A stretch of 64,000 bases of DNA from positions 62,001 through 126,000 of the forward strand of contig NZ_JAAVUY010000014.1 of NCBI RefSeq assembly GCF_018449695.1, in the 5' to 3' direction. This document shows, piece after piece, positions 37,019-45,241 of this stretch. Position 1 is the first letter of the stretch. Every line of letters begins with the position of its first letter. The position numbers were made by a program, and so were the translations under genes. The DNA is from Bradyrhizobium sp. dw_411. GTDB taxonomy: Bacteria; Pseudomonadota; Alphaproteobacteria; Rhizobiales; Xanthobacteraceae. The notes beneath the pieces were generated by a model that worked only from the letters and a program-made list of their open reading frames with translations, had not been told where the DNA came from and made no database searches.

Positions 37019-37899
37019 ACGAACCCCCGCTTGCCCATGATGCCGTTGGGCCGAAAGATCAGCAGCAGGATCAATACCGTGAACGAGAGCGTGAGCGAAT
37101 GTTCAGGGCCGAAGAACAGCGCCCCGAAACTTTCCAGCACCCCGAGCACGAGGCCTCCGACCAGGGCGCCGGACACGCTGCCGAGACCGCCGAGAACGCA
37201 GATCACAAAGGCCTTGCCGAGATAGGTGGTGCCGGCCAGCGGCGAAATCGGAAAGATCGGACTGAGCAGCGCACCAGCGGCGCCCGCGAGCGCCGCACCC
37301 AGCGCGAATGTCACCGCGAACACTTTTGTGGTGTCCACGCCCATCAAGGTCGCGGCGTATCGGTCCATCCTGACGGCGACAATGGCACGGCCCACCACCG
37401 TGTGCCGCAGCAGCCAATAAAGCAGCGCAACGAACACCAACGCGAACAGCATGCTGGCCAGGCGATCGACCGGCACGATCAGGTCGATCGATGGAAATGT
37501 ATCCGATAGATCGATCACGCCGAGCGGCGGCTTCAGGCTGACCTTGCGGAAATTCGCGGCAAACACCACCAGCATCAGATTATCGAGCAACAGCGCCAGA
37601 CCGAACGTGGTGGTCAGTGTAACCAGCACCGGCGCTTCGATCACGCGGTTGATCACCGTCAGTTGCACCGCATAGCCCAGCATAAACAGAACAAGGGCTG
37701 CGAAAGGCGCGAACAGATAGGGATGGATGCCAAGCCCAGTGTATGCAAAGAAGGCGAGATAGGCGCCGAGCACGATAAAAGATCCGTGCAGGATATTGAT
37801 GACGTTGAGCACGCCCCACACCAGCGAAAATCCGACAGCGATGCAGGCGTAAAGCCCGCCGAGCAGGATGCCGTTGATGAGGATCTGGACGTACAGCAC
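37015..37899 (-). CDS. livH: Branched-chain-type ABC permease LivH (set 2)
   Basis: A 294-residue permease beginning with GTG. The start YVQILINGILLGGLYACIAVGFSLVWGVLNVINILHGSFIVLGAYLAF is the LivH hallmark. The coupling segment KVFAVTFALGAALAGAAGALLSP and the FRPNGIMGKRGFV ending are typical. Lies 22 bases after the binding-protein gene. Confidence 0.95.
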   Translation of the reverse strand: MLYVQILINGILLGGLYACIAVGFSLVWGVLNVINILHGSFIVLGAYLAFFAYTGLGIHPYLFAPFAALVLFMLGYAVQLTVINRVIEAPVLVTLTTTFGLALLLDNLMLVVFAANFRKVSLKPPLGVIDLSDTFPSIDLIVPVDRLASMLFALVFVALLYWLLRHTVVGRAIVAVRMDRYAATLMGVDTTKVFAVTFALGAALAGAAGALLSPIFPISPLAGTTYLGKAFVICVLGGLGSVSGALVGGLVLGVLESFGALFFGPEHSLTLSFTVLILLLIFRPNGIMGKRGFV

Positions 37900-37921
37900 C
37901 TGGCCGTTTCCGCTCCCGTCT

Positions 37922-39124
37922 TCAGCGAACGCCGAGTTGCAGATCGCCGCCCTTGATGACTTCAGGATATATCACGACTGTTTTGCCGCCCTGGATCTGG
38001 ATCACCGGCGGTACGTAGGAAATCGCCTGCCCCACCCCATTGAACGTCAGCGGCCCGAAGAAGGTGTCGAAACCACCCTTGACCAGCGTTTCGCGAACCT
38101 TGTCGCGGTCCACGGAACCGGCGCGTTCGATCGCCATTTGCAGCACCACGCCGACCGAGCTTCCGGTCGCATTGGTAAAATCCGGTAGCGCGTTGAACTT
38201 CTTCTGGAACATCTCGCTGTATTTCACCGAACTGCCGAACACGTCCTTGCTCTCATAGCGGACGGCCGGATGCCACCACGTTGCCGTGGTGACGTTTTCC
38301 GCAAGCGTGCCGGTGGCATCGATGAATTCCTGATAGGCCGGCGCATTGATCATGGTCACGGCCTGCGCCTTGATACCGAGATCGGCCATCTGCTTGCGGA
38401 TCAGGATCAGGTCGTTGATATAGCCGGTCGCGATGATCCAGTCCGGTTTCGCGGCCTTGATCTCCGTCAGGGCTGACGCATGGTCCAGCGTGTTGATGGC
38501 GTATTTTTCAAAATACACCACTTCAAGGCCGCGCTTCTTCGACGACTTTTCAAACTCCTGCCCCAGCGCCAGCGGATAAAGATCGTTGCGCGCCAGGATC
38601 GCGACCCGCTTCACGTTGGGCGCTTTCGCCTTGATGATATCCGCCATCGGCTCGCTCAGCGTATCGTTAGCGGTGAAGGTGCCGAACAGGTTCTTGTAAC
38701 CCTGATCGTAGACTTCGACCGATGACGCGGTCGGCGCCAGCATGGGGATTGCGTAGCGCTCGGCCACCGTGCTGGCGGCCTTGGAGGCGCCCGAACCGAA
38801 CGGCCCGAACATGAAGTCGACCTTGTCGTCGGTCGCGAGCTTCTCGGCGAGTTGTACCGCCTTCGGCGTCATCGACTGATAGTCGTAATAGACGATTTCA
38901 ACCAGGCGCTTGACCGAGCCGACCGCGATGCCGCCGGCGGCGTTGACAGTGTCCTTCCACAATTCATAACCCTGCTGCAACTTCACGCCTTCCGGCGACA
39001 GCGCGCCGGTCAACGGCAACGGCGCCCCGATCCGGATCGGAAGCTCGGCGGCGGATGCGCCGGCGACGACCGCAGATGCCATCAACGCAGCCAAAACACC
39101 GCGACGCACATTACCAAGATTCAT
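37922..39124 (-). CDS. livK: LivK-type ABC substrate-binding protein (set 2)
   Basis: A 400-residue binding protein heading liv operon 2. A signal peptide (LAALMASAVVAGASAAELP) is followed by IRIGAPLPLTGALSPEGVKLQQGYELW, the LivK-type start. The ATG at 39124 has AGGAG 8 bases upstream; the longer frame to 39265 would include the operator and is rejected. Its promoter region carries a 12-base palindrome repeated next to the divergent gntR-type gene, which suggests shared regulation. The ligand may be related to the nearby hydantoinase substrate. Confidence 0.93.
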   Translation of the reverse strand: MNLGNVRRGVLAALMASAVVAGASAAELPIRIGAPLPLTGALSPEGVKLQQGYELWKDTVNAAGGIAVGSVKRLVEIVYYDYQSMTPKAVQLAEKLATDDKVDFMFGPFGSGASKAASTVAERYAIPMLAPTASSVEVYDQGYKNLFGTFTANDTLSEPMADIIKAKAPNVKRVAILARNDLYPLALGQEFEKSSKKRGLEVVYFEKYAINTLDHASALTEIKAAKPDWIIATGYINDLILIRKQMADLGIKAQAVTMINAPAYQEFIDATGTLAENVTTATWWHPAVRYESKDVFGSSVKYSEMFQKKFNALPDFTNATGSSVGVVLQMAIERAGSVDRDKVRETLVKGGFDTFFGPLTFNGVGQAISYVPPVIQIQGGKTVVIYPEVIKGGDLQLGVR

Positions 39125-39182
39125 GACGCGCTCCTGTTCGATTTGACCGGTTGCCGTCTCTGAAAGGCAAGCGCTGTGCCAA

Positions 39183-39194
39183 ATCATATATGAT
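39183..39194. promoter_or_regulatory. GntR operator candidate 1 (liv side)
   Basis: A perfect 12-base palindrome ATCATATATGAT, 58 bases upstream of the livK ATG. An identical copy lies 174 bases away next to the GntR-type gene start. Palindromes of this type and size are known GntR/FCD operator forms. Confidence 0.75.
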
Positions 39195-39368
39195 GTGTAT
39201 TCCGTGCGAACGTCCGTCCATTCTGCGATTCTCGCTGCAGGATTGGTCCGGCGACGCAAAAACATTAGGCAAACAGGGCATAATCGCCAAGAGAAGGTCT
39301 TGATTGAAATTACGAGCCGATTTGGAAGACTATGCTAGACCAACAGAACCTGCGACATTTCGGCCGAT

Positions 39369-39380
39369 ATCATATATGAT
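39369..39380. promoter_or_regulatory. GntR operator candidate 2 (regulator side)
   Basis: The second exact copy of ATCATATATGAT. It ends 6 bases before the regulator ATG, so protein bound here would block its own transcription or translation start. The pair brackets the divergent intergenic region. Confidence 0.75.
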
Positions 39381-39386
39381 CGTAGG

Positions 39387-40106
39387 ATGAGCCTTGCTGC
39401 TATTGCCAGCGCACTGCGCGGCACCCGAGCCTCGACACCGGAGGTGATCGCCGACGTGATCCGAACGCTGATCCTGCGCGGACATATCGATGACGGTGAA
39501 CCGTTGCGGCAGGACACCATCGCCAAATGGTTCGGCGTCAGCCACATCCCGGTCCGGGAATCGCTGCGGCAGTTGACCGCCGAAGGCCTCGTTCAATTGC
39601 ACAGCAAGCGCGGTGCCACCGTCGCGCCGTTGCGGCCGGACGAGGCGGAAGAGATTTTGGAAATTCGTCTCACACTGGAAATCAAGGCGGTCTCGCTGGC
39701 GATGCCGCACTGGACCGACGCGATGCTCGACGAACTCGAAACGCTGCTCTCTGAAGCCGAAGCCTGCCAATCGATCGACCGCTGGAGCGACATCAATCGC
39801 CATTTCCACGAAAGGCTGTACCAGGCCTGTGCGCGACCGCGGCTCCTCAATCTGATCGCGAGCCTGAACGCCAACGTCGAACGCTATATCCGCCTGTTGG
39901 TCAGCCAGTCGGATTATCGGCTGCAAGCGCAACGCGAGCATCGCGCCATCCTGGCCAGCGCGCGGGTTCGAAACGCCGCGTCGCTTGCGGCGCTGGTCGA
40001 GCATCACGCGCTCGAGACCGCGGTGCAGTTACGGCAATTCCTGCTGCGGCATCAGGAAAACAAATTGCGGGCCGAGAAGAAGAGGCCACTGCGCAGATCG
40101 GCCTGA
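39387..40106 (+). CDS. GntR-family (FCD) transcriptional regulator
   Basis: A 239-residue regulator. The N-terminal winged helix is TPEVIADVIRTLILRGHIDDGEPLRQDTIAKWFGVSHIPVRESLRQLTAEGLVQLHSKRGATVAPL, the standard GntR form. The C-terminal FCD domain contains EEILEIRLTLEIKAV, RHFHERLYQACARPRL and the metal-type His region HRAILASARVRNAASLAALVEHH. It is divergent from liv operon 2 and most likely represses that operon and itself through the ATCATATATGAT sites. Confidence 0.92.
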   Translation: MSLAAIASALRGTRASTPEVIADVIRTLILRGHIDDGEPLRQDTIAKWFGVSHIPVRESLRQLTAEGLVQLHSKRGATVAPLRPDEAEEILEIRLTLEIKAVSLAMPHWTDAMLDELETLLSEAEACQSIDRWSDINRHFHERLYQACARPRLLNLIASLNANVERYIRLLVSQSDYRLQAQREHRAILASARVRNAASLAALVEHHALETAVQLRQFLLRHQENKLRAEKKRPLRRSA

Positions 40107-40158
40107 CAGATAGCGGCGCTATCCCTGTGGCTCTGCCTATTATGACTGGGAAACCGGA

Positions 40159-40233
40159 TGGTGGGCGCGACAGGGATCGAACCTGTGACCCCCTCGATGT
40201 CAACGAGGTGCTCTCCCGCTGAGCTACGCGCCC
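40159..40233 (-). tRNA. tRNA-Val (anticodon GAC)
   Basis: A 75-base minus-strand cloverleaf. The acceptor stem GGGCGCG pairs with CGCGCCC, the D arm is GCTC...GAGC, the anticodon stem-loop CCTCG-TTGACAT-CGAGG gives anticodon GAC (Val), and the T arm is ACAGG-TTCGATC-CCTGT. The 3' CCA is encoded in the gene. Confidence 0.97.
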
Positions 40234-40395
40234 TGAAACCTGAACTTACGGGTGGGGTCCCTATATCGGCTCCCCAGCGGACAGGCAAGGATGCCGAACG
40301 GCGTTTTCAGGCAAAACAGACCGGGATTTGGGGCCAGAAAACGTATCAAAACGGCGAGTAACGGCCCAGCCGGCTTGAGCCGGCCGGAAAGACGG

Positions 40396-40755
40396 TCAGG
40401 CCGCCAGCATCTTGTTCACTTCGGTCACCAATTCGCGAAGATGAACCGGCTTGGACAGCACCTTGGCGTTCTTCGGCGCCTCGGAATCGGAATTGAGGGC
40501 GACCGCGGCAAAGCCGGTGATGAACATGATCTTGATGTCGGGATCGAGCTCCGAGGCGCGACGCGCGAGCTCGATACCGTCCATCTCGGGCATCACGATA
40601 TCGGTGAGCAGCATCTCAAACGGCTCCTCACGCAGCCTTTGATAGGCCGACATGCCGTTATCATGGGGGGAAACCTGAAAACCGGCGTTTTCCAGCGCCT
40701 TGACCAGGAAGCGGCGCATGTCGTTGTCGTCTTCGGCGAGGAGGATTTTATGCAT
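40396..40755 (-). CDS. cpdR: Single-domain response regulator CpdR
   Basis: A 119-residue receiver-only protein. The acidic pocket is LLAEDDND, the phospho-acceptor is D52 in LLTDIVMPEMDG, and the conserved Lys is in KVLSKPVHLRELV. The sequence strongly resembles CpdR of Caulobacter, which directs ClpXP to degrade CtrA and cell-cycle proteins in its unphosphorylated state. The ATG at 40755 begins the domain; the upstream extension is non-coding. It lies between tRNA-Val and an N-formylglutamate amidohydrolase. Confidence 0.96.
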   Translation of the reverse strand: MHKILLAEDDNDMRRFLVKALENAGFQVSPHDNGMSAYQRLREEPFEMLLTDIVMPEMDGIELARRASELDPDIKIMFITGFAAVALNSDSEAPKNAKVLSKPVHLRELVTEVNKMLAA

Positions 40756-41058
40756 GGCGGTTGGTCGTCGAATCCTGATTGGAGGATCAATCTGCTCACT
40801 AAGCCCGACAGAGGGTAAATTTCGGGTGAAAGCGTCGCAGCGCAGCCGGCATTTCGCGGGGCTATTTGTGGACCGGAACGCACTCCGAATCAATGAAGGC
40901 AGGCTTTTTTCGCCCGCAAGAGACGTTCCAGACTAATTGCTGTTTTTTTCGCTTGGCAGGAGGGTTGCGATTACCGACAATGCCCGGGCATAAAAATTCC
41001 GCTTTTCTGGCAGGGATGACGTGTTCAGGATGGCGGATTCCAGGGACGGCGCCCGACG

Positions 41059-41946
41059 ATGACCCAGTTTGATGGCGAACTGTCGCCCCCGTTCGAGATC
41101 GTAGAGCCGGCCGCGTGGCGGGCACCGATCATCTTCAACTCACCGCATTCCGGCTCGATCTATCCGGACGAATTCCTCGACGCCTCGCGGATCGATCTCG
41201 GCGCGCTGCGCCGCTCCGAGGATTCGTTCATGGACGAATTGATCGCGGGCCTCAGCGAGCGCGGTTTTCCGGTGGTCCGGGTCAATTTCCCGCGCTCCTA
41301 TGTCGATGTGAACCGCGAGCCCTACGAACTCGACCCGCGGATGTTCTCAGGGCGATTGCCGAGCTTTGCCAATACGCGCTCGATGCGAGTGGCTGGCGGC
41401 CTCGGCACCATCCCGCGCGTGGTCGGCGACGGCCAGGAGATCTACCGCGAGCGGCTTTCGGTCGATGACGCGCTGGCGCGGATCGAGGCGCTGTACAAGC
41501 CCTATCACCGCGCGCTGCGGCGGCTGATCAACAAGGCGCATCAGGCGTTTGGCACGGTGGTGCTGGTGGATTGCCACTCGATGCCCTCGATCGGGGTGTC
41601 GCGGGACGAGCCGCGGCGGCCGGACGTGGTGATCGGCGACCGCTATGGCACCAGTTGCGCAGCTTTGCTGCCCGACATGGTCGAGGAGACCATGAGCCGG
41701 CTCGGCTACTCGGTCGGACGCAACAAGCCCTATGCCGGCGGTTTCATCACCGAGCATTACGGCAACCCGGCCTCTGGGCTGCATACGATCCAGCTCGAAC
41801 TCAACCGGGCGATCTACATGGACGAGCGGCGGCGCGAACGTAGCGCGCGTTTTGCGCAGGTCGCGACCGATTTTGCGGTGCTGGCCGAAGCCTTGGCCGC
41901 CGTCCCGCTCGACGATCTCGGACCGTTTCAGGCGGCGGCAGAGTAG
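41059..41946 (+). CDS. N-formylglutamate amidohydrolase family protein
   Basis: A 295-residue enzyme of the HutG-type N-formylglutamate deformylase family. Typical segments are IIFNSPHSGSIYPDEFL, ELDPRMFSG, VVLVDCHSMPS and NKPYAGGFITEHYG, which include the His and acidic metal ligands. It would release formate and glutamate from N-formylglutamate, the last step of one histidine degradation route, but no other hut gene is seen in this window. It stands alone, divergent from cpdR. Confidence 0.9.
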   Translation: MTQFDGELSPPFEIVEPAAWRAPIIFNSPHSGSIYPDEFLDASRIDLGALRRSEDSFMDELIAGLSERGFPVVRVNFPRSYVDVNREPYELDPRMFSGRLPSFANTRSMRVAGGLGTIPRVVGDGQEIYRERLSVDDALARIEALYKPYHRALRRLINKAHQAFGTVVLVDCHSMPSIGVSRDEPRRPDVVIGDRYGTSCAALLPDMVEETMSRLGYSVGRNKPYAGGFITEHYGNPASGLHTIQLELNRAIYMDERRRERSARFAQVATDFAVLAEALAAVPLDDLGPFQAAAE

Positions 41947-42041
41947 TCAGCCATCTCAAATGCGCAGAACTGCGCAAAACGCGGCATGACATTTCCAAGA
42001 AAATGCACGCGCCAATAACAGCGCCAGCAGACCCACCAAGA

Positions 42042-42129
42042 AAAAAGGGCCGCTTGCGTTGGCAAGCGGCCCAAGTCTAGGGAGGAAACGCCCAAGGAGG
42101 GCAGCGATAGCGCAGAGCGCTACCGCACC
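42042..42129 (-). ncRNA. Probable small RNA with CCUCC anti-Shine-Dalgarno motifs
   Basis: The minus strand shows, in order, a promoter-like pair of boxes, hairpin GGTAGCGC-TCT-GCGCTATC, hairpin GCCC-TCCTT-GGGC, a single-stranded stretch with TTTCCTCCC, then a perfect 11-base-pair terminator stem (42048-42073) followed by six T. Two CCTCC motifs, one in the hairpin B loop and one unpaired, match the anti-Shine-Dalgarno loops of alphaproteobacterial sRNAs of the cuckoo/alpha-r14 kind. The predicted length is about 88 bases. A 79-codon open frame overlaps it but has no family resemblance. Confidence 0.75.
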
Positions 42130-42135
42130 GCAACA

Positions 42136-42164
42136 ATATGCGACCGCGCTGCACAAAGTGCAAG
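42136..42164 (-). promoter_or_regulatory. Promoter of the small RNA
   Basis: On the minus strand the -35 box TTGCAC (42159-42164) and the -10 box CATATT (42136-42141) are 17 bases apart, the ideal sigma-70 spacing. The start would fall near 42129, just before the first sRNA hairpin. Confidence 0.7.
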
Positions 42165-42483
42165 GGTTTTTGACTCTTTCCGCTGCATAATTCACAGGCT
42201 CCGGTCGTCGGTCCGAAAAATGACTTATTAAAATTTATCTTATGATTTCAGACGGTTAAACATACAGTTTTGCTGCATACACCTTCACGTCAGAGCCATT
42301 AACAGTATACTCTCGAATTCGTGATCGACGGTTTCATCGGAAAATTCATCCCTGCGCGAGGGATTCGAAAGTCGAATAAAGATGGGTAACGCCACGCGTT
42401 GACGTGCGCAGTTAACGGGATTGCGCTACGCAGGAGCCACATCATTCGCCATTCTCCGCCTCGCTCCACTGCAAGGAATCGCC
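42165..42483. other. Intergenic region upstream of the HisN-type gene
   Basis: Roughly 320 bases, AT-rich in the first half (TTATTAAAATTTATC). It holds the upstream part of the sRNA promoter and presumably the hisN promoter. I see no further gene or clear palindrome. Confidence 0.45.
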
Positions 42484-43266
42484 GTGACGGTCATTGATTT
42501 TACAGCCTTCATCGGCCGCCTCGCGACCTCGTCGGGGGAAACCATCCTGCCATTCTTCCGAACGTCGCTGAGCATCGACAACAAGAGCACGGCCCATGAT
42601 TTCGATCCGGTGACGGAAGCCGACCGTGCCGCGGAAGCGGTGATGCGGCGGCTGATCAAGGCCAATTTCCCCCAGCACGGCATCGTCGGCGAAGAATTCG
42701 GCAGCGAGCGCGAAGACGCCGAATATGTCTGGGTGCTGGACCCGATCGACGGAACCAAATCCTTTATCTCGGGCTTTCCGATCTGGGGCACGCTGATCGC
42801 GTTGCTGCACAAGGGCACGCCGGTGTTCGGCATGATGCACCAGCCCTTTATCGGCGAACGCTTTTCCGGCGACAACGGCTCGGCGCATTATTCGGGATCG
42901 ACCGGGGAACGAAAACTGGCGGTACGGCGCTGCGCCTCGCTGCAGGATGCGACGATGTTCACGACCAGCCCGCTGCTGATGAACAATGACGACCGCGCTG
43001 CCTTCGGCCGGGTCGAGCAGGCGGTGCGGCTGACGCGCTACGGCGGCGATTGCTACTCTTACTGCATGCTCGCAGCCGGCCATCTCGATCTGGTCATCGA
43101 GACCGAACTGAAACCCTACGACATCGCGGCGCTGATTCCGATCATCACCGGCGCCGGCGGCGTCGTCAGCACCTGGGACGGCAAGCCCGCCCAAAGCGGC
43201 GGCCGCATCGTTGCGGCGGGCGATCCGCGGGTACACGAAGCAGCGATCAAGCTGCTCAACAGCTAG
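42484..43266 (+). CDS. hisN: HisN-type histidinol-phosphatase / inositol monophosphatase family protein
   Basis: A 260-residue Mg-dependent phosphatase. The metal motifs are GEEFGSE, the family signature WVLDPIDGTKSFISG, and the C-terminal KPYDIAALIPIITGAGG. The FIG family includes inositol-1-phosphatase and the HisN-type histidinol-phosphatase; the sequence is closer to the latter in my judgement. The start is GTG at 42484, where AAGGAAT precedes it. A Bug-type binding protein follows 13 bases downstream and may be co-transcribed. Confidence 0.82.
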   Translation: MTVIDFTAFIGRLATSSGETILPFFRTSLSIDNKSTAHDFDPVTEADRAAEAVMRRLIKANFPQHGIVGEEFGSEREDAEYVWVLDPIDGTKSFISGFPIWGTLIALLHKGTPVFGMMHQPFIGERFSGDNGSAHYSGSTGERKLAVRRCASLQDATMFTTSPLLMNNDDRAAFGRVEQAVRLTRYGGDCYSYCMLAAGHLDLVIETELKPYDIAALIPIITGAGGVVSTWDGKPAQSGGRIVAAGDPRVHEAAIKLLNS

Positions 43267-43279
43267 AGGCAAGCCTCGC

Positions 43280-44248
43280 ATGAGAATTCTGAGCGCACTG
43301 GCAACGGGATTATCGCTGCTGCTGTTGCCGGCGGCGGCCGTCGCCCAGAATTTTCCCGACCACCCGATCCGGTTGATCGTGCCGTTTCCGGCCGGCGGCC
43401 CCAGCGACATTATCTCGCGCGTGGTCGCCCAGCGCATGGCGGAACTGCTCAAGCAGCCCATCACCATCGACAATCGCGGTGGACAGGGCGGCGTGCTCGG
43501 GACCGATGTTTTGGCAAAGTCCAAACCTGACGGCTACAGCATCGCGCTTTCCAGCGCGGGCGCGCTCGCGATCAGCCCGAGCATGGAAAAAGTCGCCTAC
43601 GATTCGATGAAGGATTTGCAGGCCATTACGCTGGTCGCAACGGTTCCGGAAATGCTTGTTGTCGCCGAGAATGTTCCGGCCAAAAATATGAGCGAGCTGG
43701 TCGCGCTGGCCAAGGCGCAGCCCGGGAAACTCAATTTTGCCTCCTCCGGCCCTGGCAGCCTGCCGCATCTGGCCGGCGAATTGCTGAAGCTGACCGCCAA
43801 GATCGACATCGTGCATGTGCCCTATCGAGGGGCCGCGCCAGCCGTGAATGATATGTTGGGCGGTCAGGTGCAGATGGTGTTTCTCGACCTGCCGATCATC
43901 CTGCCGCAGGTCGAATCCGGCAAGCTGAAGCCGATCGCAATCGGCTCGCCGGAGCGCTCGCCAACCGCCAAGGACGTGCCGACCACCGCCGAAGCCGGCA
44001 TGCCCGATCTCAAGATCGAGAACTGGTACGGCTTGGTGGCGCCCGCGGGCACGCCTGCGGCCATCGTCGCCATCCTGAACAAGGCCGCGACCGAGGCGAT
44101 GCGCGATCCCCAGGTGAAGGAAAAACTCGCCAGCCAGGGCGCCACGCTGATCGGCGACAGCCCTGAGCATTTTCACGATTTCATCGGCACCGAAACCGCA
44201 AAATGGGCAAAGGTGATCAAGGACGCCGGGCTCGCGACGGAGAAGTGA
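43280..44248 (+). CDS. Orphan TctC/Bug-type tripartite transporter binding protein
   Basis: A 322-residue periplasmic protein. The signal peptide (LSALATGLSLLLLPAAAVAQN) is followed by FPDHPIRLIVPFPAGGPSDIISRVVAQ, the Bug/TctC hallmark. Further family segments are PITIDNRGGQGGVLGTD and NFASSGPGSLPHLAGE. Bug proteins bind carboxylates for the TctAB permease. No tctA or tctB is adjacent, so it may serve a permease elsewhere or act as a signalling binding protein. Begins 13 bases after hisN. Confidence 0.92.
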   Translation: MRILSALATGLSLLLLPAAAVAQNFPDHPIRLIVPFPAGGPSDIISRVVAQRMAELLKQPITIDNRGGQGGVLGTDVLAKSKPDGYSIALSSAGALAISPSMEKVAYDSMKDLQAITLVATVPEMLVVAENVPAKNMSELVALAKAQPGKLNFASSGPGSLPHLAGELLKLTAKIDIVHVPYRGAAPAVNDMLGGQVQMVFLDLPIILPQVESGKLKPIAIGSPERSPTAKDVPTTAEAGMPDLKIENWYGLVAPAGTPAAIVAILNKAATEAMRDPQVKEKLASQGATLIGDSPEHFHDFIGTETAKWAKVIKDAGLATEK

Positions 44249-44256
44249 GAGCCGCG

Positions 44257-45147
44257 CTACTGCGCCGCCTTGCGCAGATGCTCCACCAATAGCTTCGCCG
44301 GTCGCGGTAACGTCTTGAAGCTGCGGGCGCAGATCACGAGTTTCCGGTTGGCCCAACTGTCCCGGATTCGAATGATCGAGATCGGCATCGATTGCGCGCA
44401 CCGTTTCGCGGCGGCTTCCGGCACCACCGCAATGCCGACGCTCGATGCCACCATCTGGCAGATCGCATCGAAATCCCGCAGCCGCGCCCGGACGCGCAAG
44501 CGCACGCCGAGCCGCGCGGCATGTTTGGCGATATGGCCCTGAAGCGCGGTCGAGGTGGTCAATCCAACGAAGTCACGATCCGTTACGTCGGTAAAATCGA
44601 TCTGGCGGCGGCCGGCAAAATTCCCGCGCCGCGGCACCACCAGCACCAGGCGATCTTCGCCGAACGAAAACCGCTCGAAATGATCGGGCAGCGCATGCTC
44701 GGCGGCAAAGCCGAGATCGGCCGCACCGCTAGCAATCGCCGCAGCGATATCGACACTCTCGCGCTCCTCGACATCGATATTGATGTCGGGATGTTCGCGC
44801 AGGAATGCCGCAAGCGCTTTCGGCAAATATTCCGATAGACCCGACGTGTTGGCGAGCAGGTGCACACTAGCCCTGGCACCGCTGGCGTAAGCTGCGAGAT
44901 CACCGCGCATCTCATCGATATTGTGGAGGATGATCCGGGCGTGACCGAGCAGGCTTTCGCCCGCCGCGGTCAGTTCAACGCCGCGACGGCGGCGCTTGAG
45001 CAGCGGAATGCCGATCGCATCTTCCAGGCCCTTGATCCGGGCGCTCGCGGACGCCAGCGCGAGATTGGCGCGTAGCGCCCCCTGCGTGATGCTGCCGCTA
45101 TCCGCCACCGCGATAAACAGCCCAAGGTCAACCAGATCGAAACGCAT
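44257..45147 (-). CDS. LysR-family transcriptional regulator
   Basis: A 296-residue LysR-type regulator. The helix-turn-helix is LGLFIAVADSGSITQGALRANLALASASARIKGLEDAIGIPLLKRRRRGVELTAAG. The effector domain follows with FAAEHALPDHFERFSFGEDRLVLVVP and a VGIAVVPEAAAKR end segment. It is divergent from a TauE/SafE permease, with a palindrome between them, so it probably regulates that gene. It has no typical OxyR or CysB cysteines. Inducer unknown. Confidence 0.9.
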   Translation of the reverse strand: MRFDLVDLGLFIAVADSGSITQGALRANLALASASARIKGLEDAIGIPLLKRRRRGVELTAAGESLLGHARIILHNIDEMRGDLAAYASGARASVHLLANTSGLSEYLPKALAAFLREHPDINIDVEERESVDIAAAIASGAADLGFAAEHALPDHFERFSFGEDRLVLVVPRRGNFAGRRQIDFTDVTDRDFVGLTTSTALQGHIAKHAARLGVRLRVRARLRDFDAICQMVASSVGIAVVPEAAAKRCAQSMPISIIRIRDSWANRKLVICARSFKTLPRPAKLLVEHLRKAAQ

Positions 45148-45205
45148 GGCGGTTCTCGTACCGTCTGCCTTCGTTATGGCCGAAGGCTGGGTCTGTAACC
45201 TCCAG

Positions 45206-45233
45206 ATTGTGCCGATCATGCGGATCGGTCAAT
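45206..45233. promoter_or_regulatory. Candidate LysR operator
   Basis: The dyad CCGATC-N5-GATCGG with outer ATTG/CAAT arms lies 8 bases before the TauE ATG and about 60 from the LysR start. LysR-type proteins usually bind such T-N11-A-like dyads between divergent genes. Confidence 0.55.
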
Positions 45234-45241
45234 GTGACTTT

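Noticed and set aside
41956..42195. 79-residue minus-strand open frame with hydrophobic segments
   Set aside because: It is fully overlapped by the sRNA promoter, hairpins and terminator, and it shows no family resemblance. The hydrophobic character comes from the GC-rich hairpins.
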